A DNA stretch of 64,000 nucleotides from Trogon surrucura (lineage: Eukaryota; Chordata; Aves; Trogoniformes; Trogonidae): assembly GCA_020746105.1 (NCBI GenBank), contig CM036624.1:28232084-28296083 (forward strand). The letters run 5' to 3'. This document shows, one piece after another, positions 37,606 to 49,305 of this stretch. The translations under genes were made by a program, and so were the position numbers. Positions within the stretch are counted from its first letter, which is position 1; each line of letters starts with the position of its first letter. The notes beneath the pieces were generated by a model. It saw nothing but the letters and a program-made list of their open reading frames with translations, made no database searches and was not told where the DNA came from.

Positions 37606-38813
37606 GTAAGCATTTGCAGGGCATGCACAGCAATCTGCTATGAGTGGCTGGAAAAGATGGCAATGTTTATGAAAGTAACCCTGTGAAACAATTCAGAACA
37701 ACCAAACCCGCTATTACAGCAATAAAATTTCTGCTGATATTCCTTCAGATCAAGATTAGAGATGGACAAGTGCCAAAATAGAACTTTTTGATTTATAAGC
37801 ACCCAAAAGTGGAAGAACAACTAAAACGGGGGAAATTTTTTGCACCAATATACCATACATATGACTATTACTGGTTTATTATATGACAGCACTTTGCTTC
37901 CAGCTAGTCAGAAAAGATAGTTATTACTTCAGAAATTATGTGCGTAACATCTACTTCTCCGTTTTCAGAAATAAAAACTGAAAGGAAAAGGCAGGCATTA
38001 TTTGTGCACAGGAACTTCAAGAAACCAAATTTTCTTGCTAAAGCATACAGCAACACAAGACAGAGAAAAGAGTAGCACCATGAGAAAGGAATTGAGAACA
38101 GATACCCTCAGATAGTTCTGAGAACTAAAAAATCCTAAAAAAAAAGAAAAAACTAATAACCAAGACGTTATTTCTAATGATAACTAAGAGATTTAAATAA
38201 AAGAAATGTTACAAATTTAACTTAAATTGCCTAATTAACCCTTTCATTCCTAAAGTTACATATTTTTTCACCAGAAGACAAAATAAATATTTCTGTTCAC
38301 ACCATAATTCACAATGGAAACAATAAAGCTAATATGAGCTCTGCTAGCTTTCTCTACAAATCCACAGTTGAAGCAAATTTTTTAGAAATTCCTTTTGTAA
38401 TTCTCCACTTTCATACTTTGATTTTAGCTAGCAGGTATGAATATCAGATAATAAGATGTAAAGACCAAAAGGACAATGTGTTTCGTAAGACCACACAAAC
38501 AACAGTAATAGGAGATGCATTTAATAAGTGGTGCTGCCTCTTTCTGTGAATCACAGGACTGCAAAAGTTGCCACGGCAGAAATCAGAAACTTAACAACAC
38601 AGTGCTAATATAAGAAAATATTATCAGAAGCAAAATGCTTTACTTTGGAAAAAAATTACAAAACACTTTGACTAGAAAATCAGCAGGGTGGAAGAAATGC
38701 TTTAAAATGAGTAAGTAACTATTTTGCTAAATATAAAAGCTCTGTGCTCAGCCAGCAGAGCTGTATGGTATTCCCACTGATCAGAAGCAGAGAAAGAGAG
38801 TAGCCCTCCTTAC

Positions 38814-38929
38814 CTTAGCACTTCATGGCTGGATCAGCAGCACTTTGTAGCAGATATTCCAAGAGGGATCAGACCTATAGTTCTAGATACATTGCCTCTT
38901 GGGTGTGCTTGGGGAATAGCATTTACAAA
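38814..38929 (-). other. Exon-like segment, probably non-coding
   Basis: On the - strand a long pyrimidine tract (TTTTTTTTCTCTCTTTGTTTCGCAG|) is followed by 116 bases and the donor CTAAG|GTAAGG. One frame is open for 32 codons and then stops 20-25 bases before the donor. The other frames stop sooner. The splice signals are good, but the reading frame gives no support for coding. Confidence 0.13.
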
Positions 38930-41067
38930 CTGCGAAACAAAGAGAGAAAAAAAATATACCTAAAAAAAATCCAACCCCCCCAAAAAATCCTATTTCTCCT
39001 GTTCTGGGACAAGTTAAAAATATACCGAAAAACTAGAGTTTGAGGATAAAATGCTCAAACGGCTTAGAGACAGGTGACATATTACAGTGTCACTGTCTGC
39101 GTTCTACGAAATGAACTCACTCCTCAGCTTCGTCTGGCAGTAGCCTCTGACTAGCATTTTTACCAGGTCTAGTGGAGATCTTTTATGTTGAAATCGCAAA
39201 AGTGCCAGTCCAAGAAAAATACAAAGATAGTGAATAAACTTCATTTATTTTCTTCCTGGCTGATGGGAAAGTGTACTTAAACTTTAGCATAGGAAAGTCC
39301 TTTTAGGGAACTTTCAGATATCACCTCTCTTTCCTGATTTTCACTTGAAGATTTTATTCCCTTTTCCCTTTTTGTTGGCATTACAATTTGGATGGAGTCT
39401 TTCAACTTCATCTTTTCATGGAGTTAAATCACCCAAAGAGGCTGGAATACAGTTACGGAAAGAAGCACAGGCAAATGTTCAATATGTGATACAACAAGGA
39501 TAAAAAAGTGAAGAGAAATACAATGAGGAAACTTCTGTTTTTACAGAAGCCACCTGTGGGAAGTAGAAATAGCTTGGGGACATTTTGCATAAGTCTATTT
39601 TTATGTGCTTCTAATATGGACATTGATTGATTATATCACACTTCGCCTTTTCTTTTATTACCTACAACTCATAATGCCATGGTTGCTCTTTTTTGAGATT
39701 TATAAATAAAACAAGGATTAGAAACTTGCAAAATTTAGCATACTAGTAAATTAAACTTAAAAGATGCATTTTAAAGCAGTGTTTTTTTCATAACTAATAC
39801 AAAAGATGCTATTAGCACTTGCTTTTCAAGTCTATAGTTGTTACCACATAAACAGCAGCTACAGTGTACTCCCTTCTTTCATTAGCTTGTTCATATCACT
39901 CTCCTTGTGAAAAAGCTTTAAAAAGTAAATATTTTATGGTATCAGAGTCCTAAATTCAACTCTAGTATTCATTACAGGTATATTATATTTGAGTTCTGTA
40001 TGCATAGAATAAACAAAGGTCTTACAGTTAAATCATCAGAGAAAGCTTAAAAACAAGAGATAATGTCCTATCATGGTGTCAGGGTTGCACACACTGGAAT
40101 ACACTGGTAATCAACATCAGTTTTCTAGCAATTTTACTGTGCAATATTTACTGATTAATCCGTTTGGATATACCTGTTGTCTTAAGCTTATGCCTTGTGT
40201 CTGGAGACTACAAGATGATATATTTCCATATACATTTGCATCTAAAGTAAGAGAATTTTGCAAGTAAATCACATTAGGAAATCTTGGACTACAGTTGTCA
40301 TTGCTGTCCCAGTGCTAAAACCACCATAGTCACTTCACAGAAGACAGCTTAACCGTAATATTCTTTTCAGTCATAAAAACTGACCAAGTTGACTATTTTA
40401 CTTCCTGCTGTCAATGACCTTCCTAGACAGCAATGCTAAAAAATACATGGAGAGAGGAAAAAGGAGCCATGATATTAGGTCATGCTTACAGGGTGAGATA
40501 CTACGTCTTGAAAAGCAGGGGCACAGGGTGATGGTAAACGTTACCAACAGTAGTTAATGCATGGTAAATGCAATCCTCCAATGAGGAGAATACAGAAGCT
40601 TCCAAACACCACCAAGTCATGTATCACCTTTCAATAAAACCAATATTTGTGGTATCACATGTGGGTTGTTTTTTTTTTTTTTCATTTGGGACTACATACT
40701 TTAGATCTTAGCACAGTTTCAGTGAAGTGTTTCTAGATTTCATAGTCAAAAACCCAAAAACTAGAAACTAGAGAAAGATAACTGAAGGCAGCCAAACAGC
40801 TCATTAGTTGGGTCACTCAGAATGTTACTGGAGCCCATTAGGCAGCTAATCCCAACACTGTTCTTTCATCTTTCTTATTTCTGGACTAGAGAAACTCTCC
40901 CAGTGGAAACTTCAGGTAAACAAGGACATATCAAAATTATAAATTGTGGTTTCGATGAACCAGTATTTTCAGAAAAAAAGTGTTTAATCAGAAAGCTTCC
41001 ACCTTAGTCTAGTTATACTTGATTTTTTAAACACAACAGGATTTTGGACAGTGAACTGGGAAAATAC

Positions 41068-41095
41068 ATTATTATTATTATTATTATTATTATTG

Positions 41096-41158
<63 letters not shown>
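41068..41158. repeat. Inverted trinucleotide microsatellite (ATT)9 / (TAA)20
   Basis: Nine uninterrupted ATT units (41068-41094) are followed by the three bases GTA and then 20 TAA units plus one base (41098-41158). ATT and AAT are reverse complements, so the two arrays face each other and could fold into a hairpin of up to about 27 base pairs with a small loop, leaving about 11 TAA units unpaired. The open frame across it on the - strand (40984-41175) encodes only runs of Leu and Asn and is an artefact. The perfect arrays suggest recent and probably ongoing length change. Confidence 0.97.
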
Positions 41159-41160
<2 letters not shown>

Positions 41161-43734
41161 TGTCTTTTGCACCATTTCTATTACAAGAAAAATTCTTCAA
41201 TATATCTGAAAGTTATTAAAGTGTTATGCTGAACTATTTTCAGTAGATTGTCTTATTTATCTAGGCTCAACTTGATATTCCTGCTTACTCATATCTAGAT
41301 TATTGTTGAATATGAGCCACAGTTCACCATATTTAGGTGTGTATAAATTTAAATCAAGGTAAATGAAAACAGTAATTATTTTAGCATTTTAGAAATTTAG
41401 ATATGCCTAATCTACACTCTGGAAATTATGTGTACGTATGTAACGATGAGGAGGTTCCCCACAGGAAAAGGCTTGGAGTATAACAAATAAATCTGACATG
41501 GGAGCTTACAATCCAATTTAAATAGCTTATATGCATATTGTACCATCTAACACCATATTCTAAATTTACAGTAGGAATTGCTGAATTATGGAGAAAGCTA
41601 AATTTTTAAGTGAAATTTAATAGTGAAATATGTCACATGGCAAAATCATTATTCAAAGTAGCACCAAAGGGAAAAAGAGCAATTTAGCTAATTTGAAGGC
41701 CGGGCTAGCTCAAAAGCACTAATCTGCAGTAGTGTCTTTACTACTCCTTAGCAGATGGCTAAGACTCTATCAGAGCTCCAGAACATCAGACTGAAGGCCA
41801 AGTGCCCAGAACAACACACCAAATGCTTTTATTTACTAATTTCCAGTCTCTGCCACACTATAACCATGGTGCAGCTATTAAGTCATCATTGATGTAGTCA
41901 CAGGCAAATGAGACTTCAGAGGGGAACTGCCACATACTTCAGCTTCCACAGCAGCTCAGCTGTCTGGTGACTATGGTACTGCCATTACAGGAATTGAACT
42001 TTGCTGAGCAGGTGCTCGAGGATAACAGGTAATAACAGTTACTTATCTTCTCATCACAGAGTAAAGAAAGTAAGAATGCAAATTCCACTTAAAGCCTGCT
42101 TCTATTGCTTTATTTCTTCAGGCATTATATAAAGTGGCAAACTCCACCAACAGTATTCCATTCCATCTGAACAAATGTTATCATATCAGAACAAACATTG
42201 TAATATTACAAAGTTAGCTGTAATACTGCTGGGAGCATTGGGAAAACATGCTTTTACCTATATATGTGAAGACAAATAATTATATTACCTCTTGAGACCA
42301 CATTTGCTGCTTTGGGTTACTCCGAGTTCCTACACATTAATCTTTTTTTACCTACAGGCTGCTTTATGTCCCAGCTCTTCAGTACATGCCATTCATTTCC
42401 ATATATGCACCGCTTTTGTTTCAAAGAAACAGAATCACCTGGATTTTATTCAATGTCATTGAACCACAATGACCCCTCAGATGTCCTGATCACCTAACAC
42501 AACCTCCACTACAATTATCTCATGGACTCTACTGTCAAATCATCAAATTAGGGAATAAAACTATGTTGGTGCACCAAGTTTAATGGAGATGTAACAACAT
42601 GTTGCGAGAACTACTGCAGAGCAGAAAGAGAGTGGTTTGCAGGTCTTGTGAAACTGCGTGTGTTTCGGAAGAGTGTATCTCTAGGTTTTGGAGAGAATGA
42701 TGGTAAAGAGATTTAAAAAGGCGATACATGTAAAGCTTCCAACAATCAGAACCTGGTATGGAAAAAGCTAAGTCGAGATCATTAAGAAACATCATAATTC
42801 TCAGTGCACTGGAAGACTCATTTTTCCAACCCTCTTCAGAGGGTATCACTGACAACAGTTTAGAAAATTCTATGAGTGAAACCCAGACTTTGTAAAGCTC
42901 ATGATATACATGAGCTCCACTGATGTTCTCATCGCACAGAGTTCAGTCACATTTACTACTCATGAAACTAGTCTGATGAATTCAATTACTGAAGGAAGTC
43001 TGGTTTTAATTCTTAGAACTACTACTTCTTTCAATTTAAACTGATTAATAATAAAAGTTACAGCATTTCAGAGGAACAGCATATAAATTAACTATAAACC
43101 GAAGCCCTAGCCTATGGCAATAAGATACAAAGCACTCCTTCATGTCAGCTCGGATGCAGCTTTCAAGCATGTTCTAAAGGTACTTCTTCTGGATAAACAT
43201 TCTACTTTATAGATATAAATTACAATTTATTGCCAGCTGTTCAAAATATCTATGATTTGGTAAGAGGAGTCTTGCAAACCCCCAGCTGTCTCCCATTTAC
43301 GTGAATTGGAAAAACATTGGGTAAATTGCTGCCCATGGAGAACAAACATAAGCAACTGAAGTAGCCATAATCTCTAGTTTTAGGTCATCCTAATTTAGAT
43401 ATTTTTCAAAAGACATAATGTAAAGTAGATTCCATTTAATCACCACCCTGATAAATAACTCTGTTGAGAAGATAATACAGTTAGTAGAAGGGTAAATTAA
43501 AACTAAAATGTAAAAGCCATTCTGCATCCATGACATCTCTAATGTGTTTGGAATGAAGCTGTTTGATGCTATAATCATAGAAGTGTACGGTAAACTAGCA
43601 CTAAATATGGCACAGTGGTTTGTTATCTTCAGGGGACTTTCTCATGCTCTTGAATTGATATTTAAACAACTACATAGAAAATTATAGAAAAACTAGAAAG
43701 TTTCTTATTCTGTGCCTTTGGGTAACAATATGAA

Positions 43735-43972
43735 CACACTGGAACAGGTTGCCCGGAGAAGTGATGGGAGCTTCATCCCCCAAGGGATTTAAGCTCAGGT
43801 TTGGTGGAGCTGTGAGCAACCTGATCTAGTTAAAGATGTTCCTGCTCACTGCAGGGGGGTTGGACTAGATGACCTTTCAAGGTCACTTCTGACCCAACAC
43901 ATTCTATGATTCTACGACTGTGATTGATTCCATGATTCTAAGATTCTATGATTCTGATTCTACAATTCTATG
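43735..43972 (+). mobile_element. CR1 LINE fragment with extended octamer tail
   Basis: The + strand shows CACTGGAACAGGTTGCCCGG, GATCTAGTTAAAGATGTTCC, CTGCTCACTGCAGGGGGGTT and GGACTAGATGACCTTTCAAG, which is the last part of CR1, truncated at 43735. The tail from about 43900 to 43972 consists of some eight or nine diverged copies of the octamer ATTCTATG and variants such as ATTCCATG, ATTCTACG and ATTCTAAG. CR1 copies usually carry only a few, so this array has probably expanded after or during insertion. No coding capacity remains. Confidence 0.95.
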
Positions 43973-44565
43973 TGCTCCCAACAGGGCATTTAAATATCTT
44001 TGGAGGATTCTTATCATATGAAAAACTACAATAAGTGTGGATGTAGTATACTGTCAGGATATGTACCTGAGTTATATGCCAAGCTAGCAGCAAGAAGAGA
44101 ACCTCAAAAAAAGAGAACTGACAGAAACATAGGAGAAGATATGTCTCAGCAAGCCTGTAGCAATGTCTAATTATTTGCGATATTTTTTGTGGTTCTGATT
44201 TCTACATGATAAACAGAGACAACATATGGAGTGAATACATGTTCATACTACACTATCTGTCAAAGGTATCTGTAGACTGCTATGTACTGTCACCACTAAG
44301 CAAAAACTGCAAGCGCAAGAACCAAGAAATACATAGCTTTTCAATATGTTACAGAGCCCCCTATTTTATTCTCCATCAAAAGCATATTTAGTATTTCCTT
44401 TTGAAGGCTATTTATAACACAAAGGCAATTTTGTCCTCTTTGACTAGTTAAAACCCTAATCTCTGGCTTTCTGATTCATATGATATTCTTCACATAATGG
44501 TTTTTAACTGTCACAGTCCCTTTCCATGACTCTTATCTGGCGCTGAGCCTTCCCCCTATTTACAG

Positions 44566-44776
44566 GGCGCAGTGAAGTCCAGATTAGAACAGAAACAGAA
44601 GGTGGCAGTGGCAAGAGAGAAGCAAAGGAAGGAAAACACGCAAGGAAAAGAGACAGAACTGCAGAAGGTGGAAGTGTGGCTGACAGCCCTAGAATCCCCC
44701 AGGATCGAAGTCAGCAGTGAAGAGAACTACCTTGCGGAAAAGACACAGCTGGCAGGAAAGATGTCAACCACAGGAG
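44566..44776 (+). other. Candidate internal exon, charged coiled-coil-like; unrecognised
   Basis: A good acceptor (CCTTCCCCCTATTTACAG|) precedes 211 bases open in one frame and a good donor (GGAG|GTAAAG). The frame is phase 0 at entry and phase 1 at exit. The peptide of about 70 residues is rich in Lys, Glu and Gln (SRLEQKQKVAVAREKQRKEN) and could be helical or coiled-coil, continuing with VEVWLTALESPR. The segment is GC-richer than its surroundings. The frame remains open past the donor to a stop at 44857-44859. I cannot assign a family. Purine-rich DNA often reads as Lys/Glu-rich by chance, so confidence is low. Confidence 0.2.
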
Positions 44777-46454
44777 GTAAAGAAAAATGCGGGCGGGAGG
44801 AGAAACTAGTGAGCCACTCTGTGGACAGGAGCACCTTGGGAGTGACACAGCACGGGTAGATGGCCAGTGACGTACAAATGTGCACAGGGCCCACAAAATA
44901 ATATAACATTTGATTACCTCTATCAATCCAATTTCCTTGGACACCAATCCAAGAGAACACTCCAATTACCTCTTCACTCACTGACAGGCATGGCTCAAGA
45001 GCAAACACCTTATGCCCTCGCACCCAAGGGTATTAACCAGTCACTACCTCACATTTCCTTGTTTCCCTAATGGGCCCCGTTTCATCTCCCTGGGTATAAA
45101 GAGCTGCTTCACAGCACATCCACACAAGCAATCTGTAACAGCGCACTTAACCAGTCGGCAGGGGTACTGAGTAATGAGCCCATCTGTACCATCCTCCCAA
45201 CCCTGTCCTGAAAGCATCAGTACACTCAAGGAACAATATTTTCAAGGTAACTCCATCTAACAAAATTTCTAAGTAGCAAAGGAGTACTCTTGTTGTTAGG
45301 GTGCTTCTTGTTCACTATATTAAATGAGATTTTTACTGTTCAGCCAATAAGAAGTATTTCATAGTTTTTGTGTTTGTAGACTGCTAATAATAAAATGTCT
45401 ACTCACAATAAACCCATTGTAAAAGGGAACCAGAAGCAAATGAGAATTTTCATTCTCTCCCGTTCTCTGTTATGACACAGGACATACCCTATTAGTGCCA
45501 AACACTTGATGATCCCTTAGATTAGAACAAAAAAGAAAAAAATAACAATTTAGTGGAAAACTTTTTGATATGGGCATCCAAGAGTAAGAATATTCCGAGT
45601 TCTGCAATGGAAAAATACCACACAAAAAAAAACCAAAACATTCCTTTGCTACTGCAATACCTTCCTCTTCTCTGTTCCTCCAAAATGAAAGTACATTTCT
45701 TTTTATACAGAAAGAGTAGCTGGACCTTTATACAAATTAAATGCTCAAGAGTAAAATCTATCTTCTATTCTGGATTGAGACATGGGTCAATCAGATTTCT
45801 GACGAATAGGAAATAAAAACTGCAACTATATTTTCACTAGCTTCAGTTCCTGCTAGGATCAATGCCAAGGCTGTCAATCTTCCTTTCTATTTAAATATTA
45901 TAAATATTTTTAGTATCATTCTGCATTTTTTAAGCAATTGGCTCTGAGCAATATTTGCAACTGTCCCACCATACTAAACAACGGCACTATTTTTTCCCAT
46001 GAGATCCTAGTACGGCCTTCCCGTTCATGTCTGATTCTTTGAAAGCAATTCAGTTTTAGATGGCTTATAATAGGCTCTGCCTGAATTCTGCCAGGATTGA
46101 ATTGTTATTGATTGGTACGAGGCAATGGTGTAGAAGGGTGCATTTCCACAGCTTGTATTTGGATGGGTCAGATCTTTTGACAGCTGATTTTGTTAGAAAA
46201 CCTGGGGTCATTGCGGGCACTGATTATTACACACCCTTGCACTTTTTCCATCCCTGCAAGCTCAGCTTTTTACTCTACAAAAGACCCAAGTAGTTTATGT
46301 TCTAATGTCGATATAAAGGTTTTTTTCATATAAGACATTATAATTGGTCTTTCTTTGTACATAATGTTGCTTCATATTACTCTGAAACAGCACATTAGGT
46401 GAATGAAAGCGAAACATCTACTGTTTTGATTTTTGACCGTATTACCCTGTCTGG

Positions 46455-46505
46455 GCCAAATTCAGTTGTCAGTGAAGCCAATGGAACTACCCCATGGGAG
46501 TTAAG
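46455..46505. repeat. Fragment of an old amniote interspersed repeat (unassigned)
   Basis: CTGGGCCAAATTCAGTTG ... GTGAAGCCAATGGAACTACCCC ... GGGAGTTAAG follows the recurrent sauropsid pattern 'GGCCAAATTCAG ... TGAAGTCAATGGAGTTAC'. About 50 bases are recognisable. The match is from memory of the pattern, and the family is not assigned. Confidence 0.35.
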
Positions 46506-46728
46506 TGAGCCTGCCAATGGTCTTTGAATGCTGCCTTCTTATAGAAGGTCCCATGTGTCAAAAAAGGTCATGTCAAAAACTCCAAAAAAAACCAATGTTA
46601 CTCCGCAGGCACCAACTTACTGTATTTTCTGTATCAGAATTGTTCTTGTTTGAGGGACATATGGCTCTCAGTAATCAAAGTAATGCCCACAGACCTCCAC
46701 AGACTGCACAATCTTAGTCTTTCAAAAT

Positions 46729-46766
46729 AAAAGAGAGGGAGGGGAAAGAAAGAAAAGAAAAGAAAG
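46729..46766. repeat. Pure purine tract (38 bases)
   Basis: Every base from 46729 to 46766 on the + strand is A or G, in a GAGGGAGGGG core followed by AAAGA-type units. Homopurine tracts of this length can adopt triplex structures in supercoiled DNA. No gene or promoter is attached to it here. Confidence 0.85.
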
Positions 46767-48616
46767 CCCAAACCTCCCTCTACTATTTGTCTAAAAGAAT
46801 ACCATGTTCTATTTGAAATCAAAGCTGTCACACACAAGTTTTAACATCACTGAGCTTGAATTCTGCTGTTGTCAGTCTTGTTGATGTAAGAAACACTAGC
46901 AATTATCAAATGGTCTCAGTATATCAGCTGGGAGTTTTAATCAATCCACTGCAAGACAGTTTAGGAAGAAAAAACAGGTTGCAGGCAATGAGTGCCAAAT
47001 GACAGTTTTCTACCTCAGCACAGCCTACCAGCCTGAGTGAAGCTTTCTAATAAGCATATTTTTTTCTCATCACTGCAGGTTCAGTTTCTCACTCTACAGA
47101 AGATGCACTTCTCTTCACTGCTGTGTAAGTCAAGCCCATTCACATTCCATTTCTGCACTTTTAAATGCCAAAATACACCAGATCAACAAAAATTTACGTA
47201 TTTGACTTCAGAAGATGAAACTATGTAGTTAGTAACATTACACTTATTTTATTACTGTTGCTTTGATTTAAATTGTTAGTGGTTTAAATATCTCAATTTC
47301 AGAGTGAATTATATAATTGTTTTTGTTGCCTGTTTATTGATTTTTTGTATAATTATCCTTCAGTAATTTACTTTATATCTCTTTAGTTTAATTGAGTTAA
47401 TAATGTCTGCTGAGATGCATGATGTCACACTCTCAGCTACTTGGCTGGAAGGCTGGGAGAAAAGCTTTCACCGGACTTAAAAATTTCAGAAGGGAACTTT
47501 TCTTCTAGAGCTGTAACTCTGCAAAAGTTATATTTCTGTTGAAATGACACAGCTGCTCCCACGTTTTTATGCTTCTGTTATTGCTCTTATGATAGATCAT
47601 ATTAAAAAATCTTTCTTGACATGCCATCGTTCTCCCTGATGATACTGTTATCACAAAACAGTATCTACTGTATCAATAACAGCAAATAGGAGCATGGACA
47701 GTCTGTACTGAAAAAGAAAACCTTAGCTTTCAGTTAGTGTCTAATAAATGAAATTGCCTCCCTTGAACTCCACCAATACTGCCAGTATAGGACAACTATC
47801 TCCACTGAGGAGCAGCGTTTTATCAACTCTTCAAGTTTCGTGACCCAGCCAGTCTTGAAAAGACCTCATCTCCACTTGGACCATGTCAGGGAGGACAGGC
47901 TCACCTGGGCACTGAGTCCCACAGTAAGGGAGAATGTCTGTGGCACCAACTTGCTAGCTGCTGCATGGCATGTCAGCCTCTCCCCAAAACTGGAATCCCA
48001 TTGGGGCTGTACCACTGGTCAAGAGATCACATGGAGGCAGCTGCACCTCTGGGCCATCCAGTATCTCATACACAATGGATAGGATATGACTGGTCTACTG
48101 TCATTGGCCTACAGTCATTATGGAAAAACAAAATTAGAGCCATACATTGGGAAAAACCACCTTAATGACAGTAAAACAGTACCTACTTTAGGGACTGTGC
48201 CACAAAAAAAAATCAGCTTAAGAACAGCCACCAGGAATGCAATAATTATACTCACCAGACAACCTAAAAACCTAAATCTTGACTTCCTCTAGAAGTTAAA
48301 TCCTTTAAATAAAGCTACTGTAAATAATCTCTAAAACTGGTAGAGCTACTCACCAGGAACGGAAAGAACTTGTTTTAAAAAGCCACATCTGTTAATATCT
48401 AATACTGGTTCCCAAATATTCAGTGCACTTTCCATCTCCAAACTGTGGATAAATATTAACTGACTGATCGCTATATATATATCACAGAAAGGAAAAATCA
48501 CGTAATTGCCATATTCCACCTGGAATAACGGAAAGGTAAAAAATAGGAAATCAAGGAAGGAAAATGCAGTAACAGCTAGTGTAGTCACAGAGGATTTTTC
48601 ATAAAACTGCCTGTGA

Positions 48617-48640
48617 CAAAAAAAAAAAACAAAAAAAAAG
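48617..48640. repeat. A-rich tract
   Basis: Two A-runs separated by a single C. It is simple sequence with no associated retrocopy visible upstream. Confidence 0.75.
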
Positions 48641-49254
48641 GAAGCACCACATGGTAAAATTGCAATATTATAATCTTAGCTGGGAAACATAGCACTAAAA
48701 ATGTTAATTTATGCATGGACCAATTCAATAAATGAACAGGCAGAAAAAAATGAAGCTACATAAGGTGAAGAAAAAAGTTCAGTATAACTTCTGTCATTCC
48801 AAGACAGAACCACTCTCACAGTACCTCAGACATCAGTCATCAAATAATACGTCCATCCTGCATCTACAAAATGCTCCATGGACTCTGACTTGCCAGCATG
48901 GCTGACACAGACACCCTGTGTCCAGCACCACCTGCTTTCAGAGCAGTTAAAGCCAACACCGTACGGCTACTAGTTACAATTCCTAAGTACCCAACAAGTG
49001 TAGTTAAGAAGGTGACTGGTATTAGCACTTTCTGCCCCACAAACAGTGGTGGAGTTCAGAACTAGACAGTGTCCGAGTAGAAACAAGATTTGTAGGAAAA
49101 TGAGGAAATAAGAGGAAAACCAGCCTATAAAAACCTGCAAATGAGTGTACGTACAACAGGGTAGCCTTAATCTAGATCAATCTGTTGTATAAAGGACCAA
49201 GTACAATTTTAGCCCTGAAGGAGCCTTGGCTTTCGAAACTCAAGATTCCCACAG

Positions 49255-49305
49255 TCTGAGGCTGAGATTTACCCATTCAATGCCAGTGAACACCTAAGTC
49301 CTGTA
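49255..49305. repeat. Possible old amniote repeat fragment (unassigned)
   Basis: GGCTGAGATTTACCC ... AACACCTAAGTCCTGTA resembles a sauropsid pattern 'GCTGAGATTTTCAAA ... GCACCTAAGTCC'. Only two words match, so this is tentative. Confidence 0.2.

Larger units (their letters stand above)
37606..43734. other. AT-rich unique DNA, no gene recognised
   Basis: Apart from the microsatellite at 41.1 kb and the exon-like segment at 38814-38929 (-), nothing is recognisable. Frames at 38334-38549, 38825-39043 and 40073-40267 on the + strand and 42580-42855 on the - strand are short and unlike known proteins. A run of T occurs near 40.67 kb. Confidence 0.6.

Noticed and set aside
40984..41175. - strand frame encoding runs of Leu and Asn
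   Set aside because: It is a direct translation of the ATT/TAA microsatellite.
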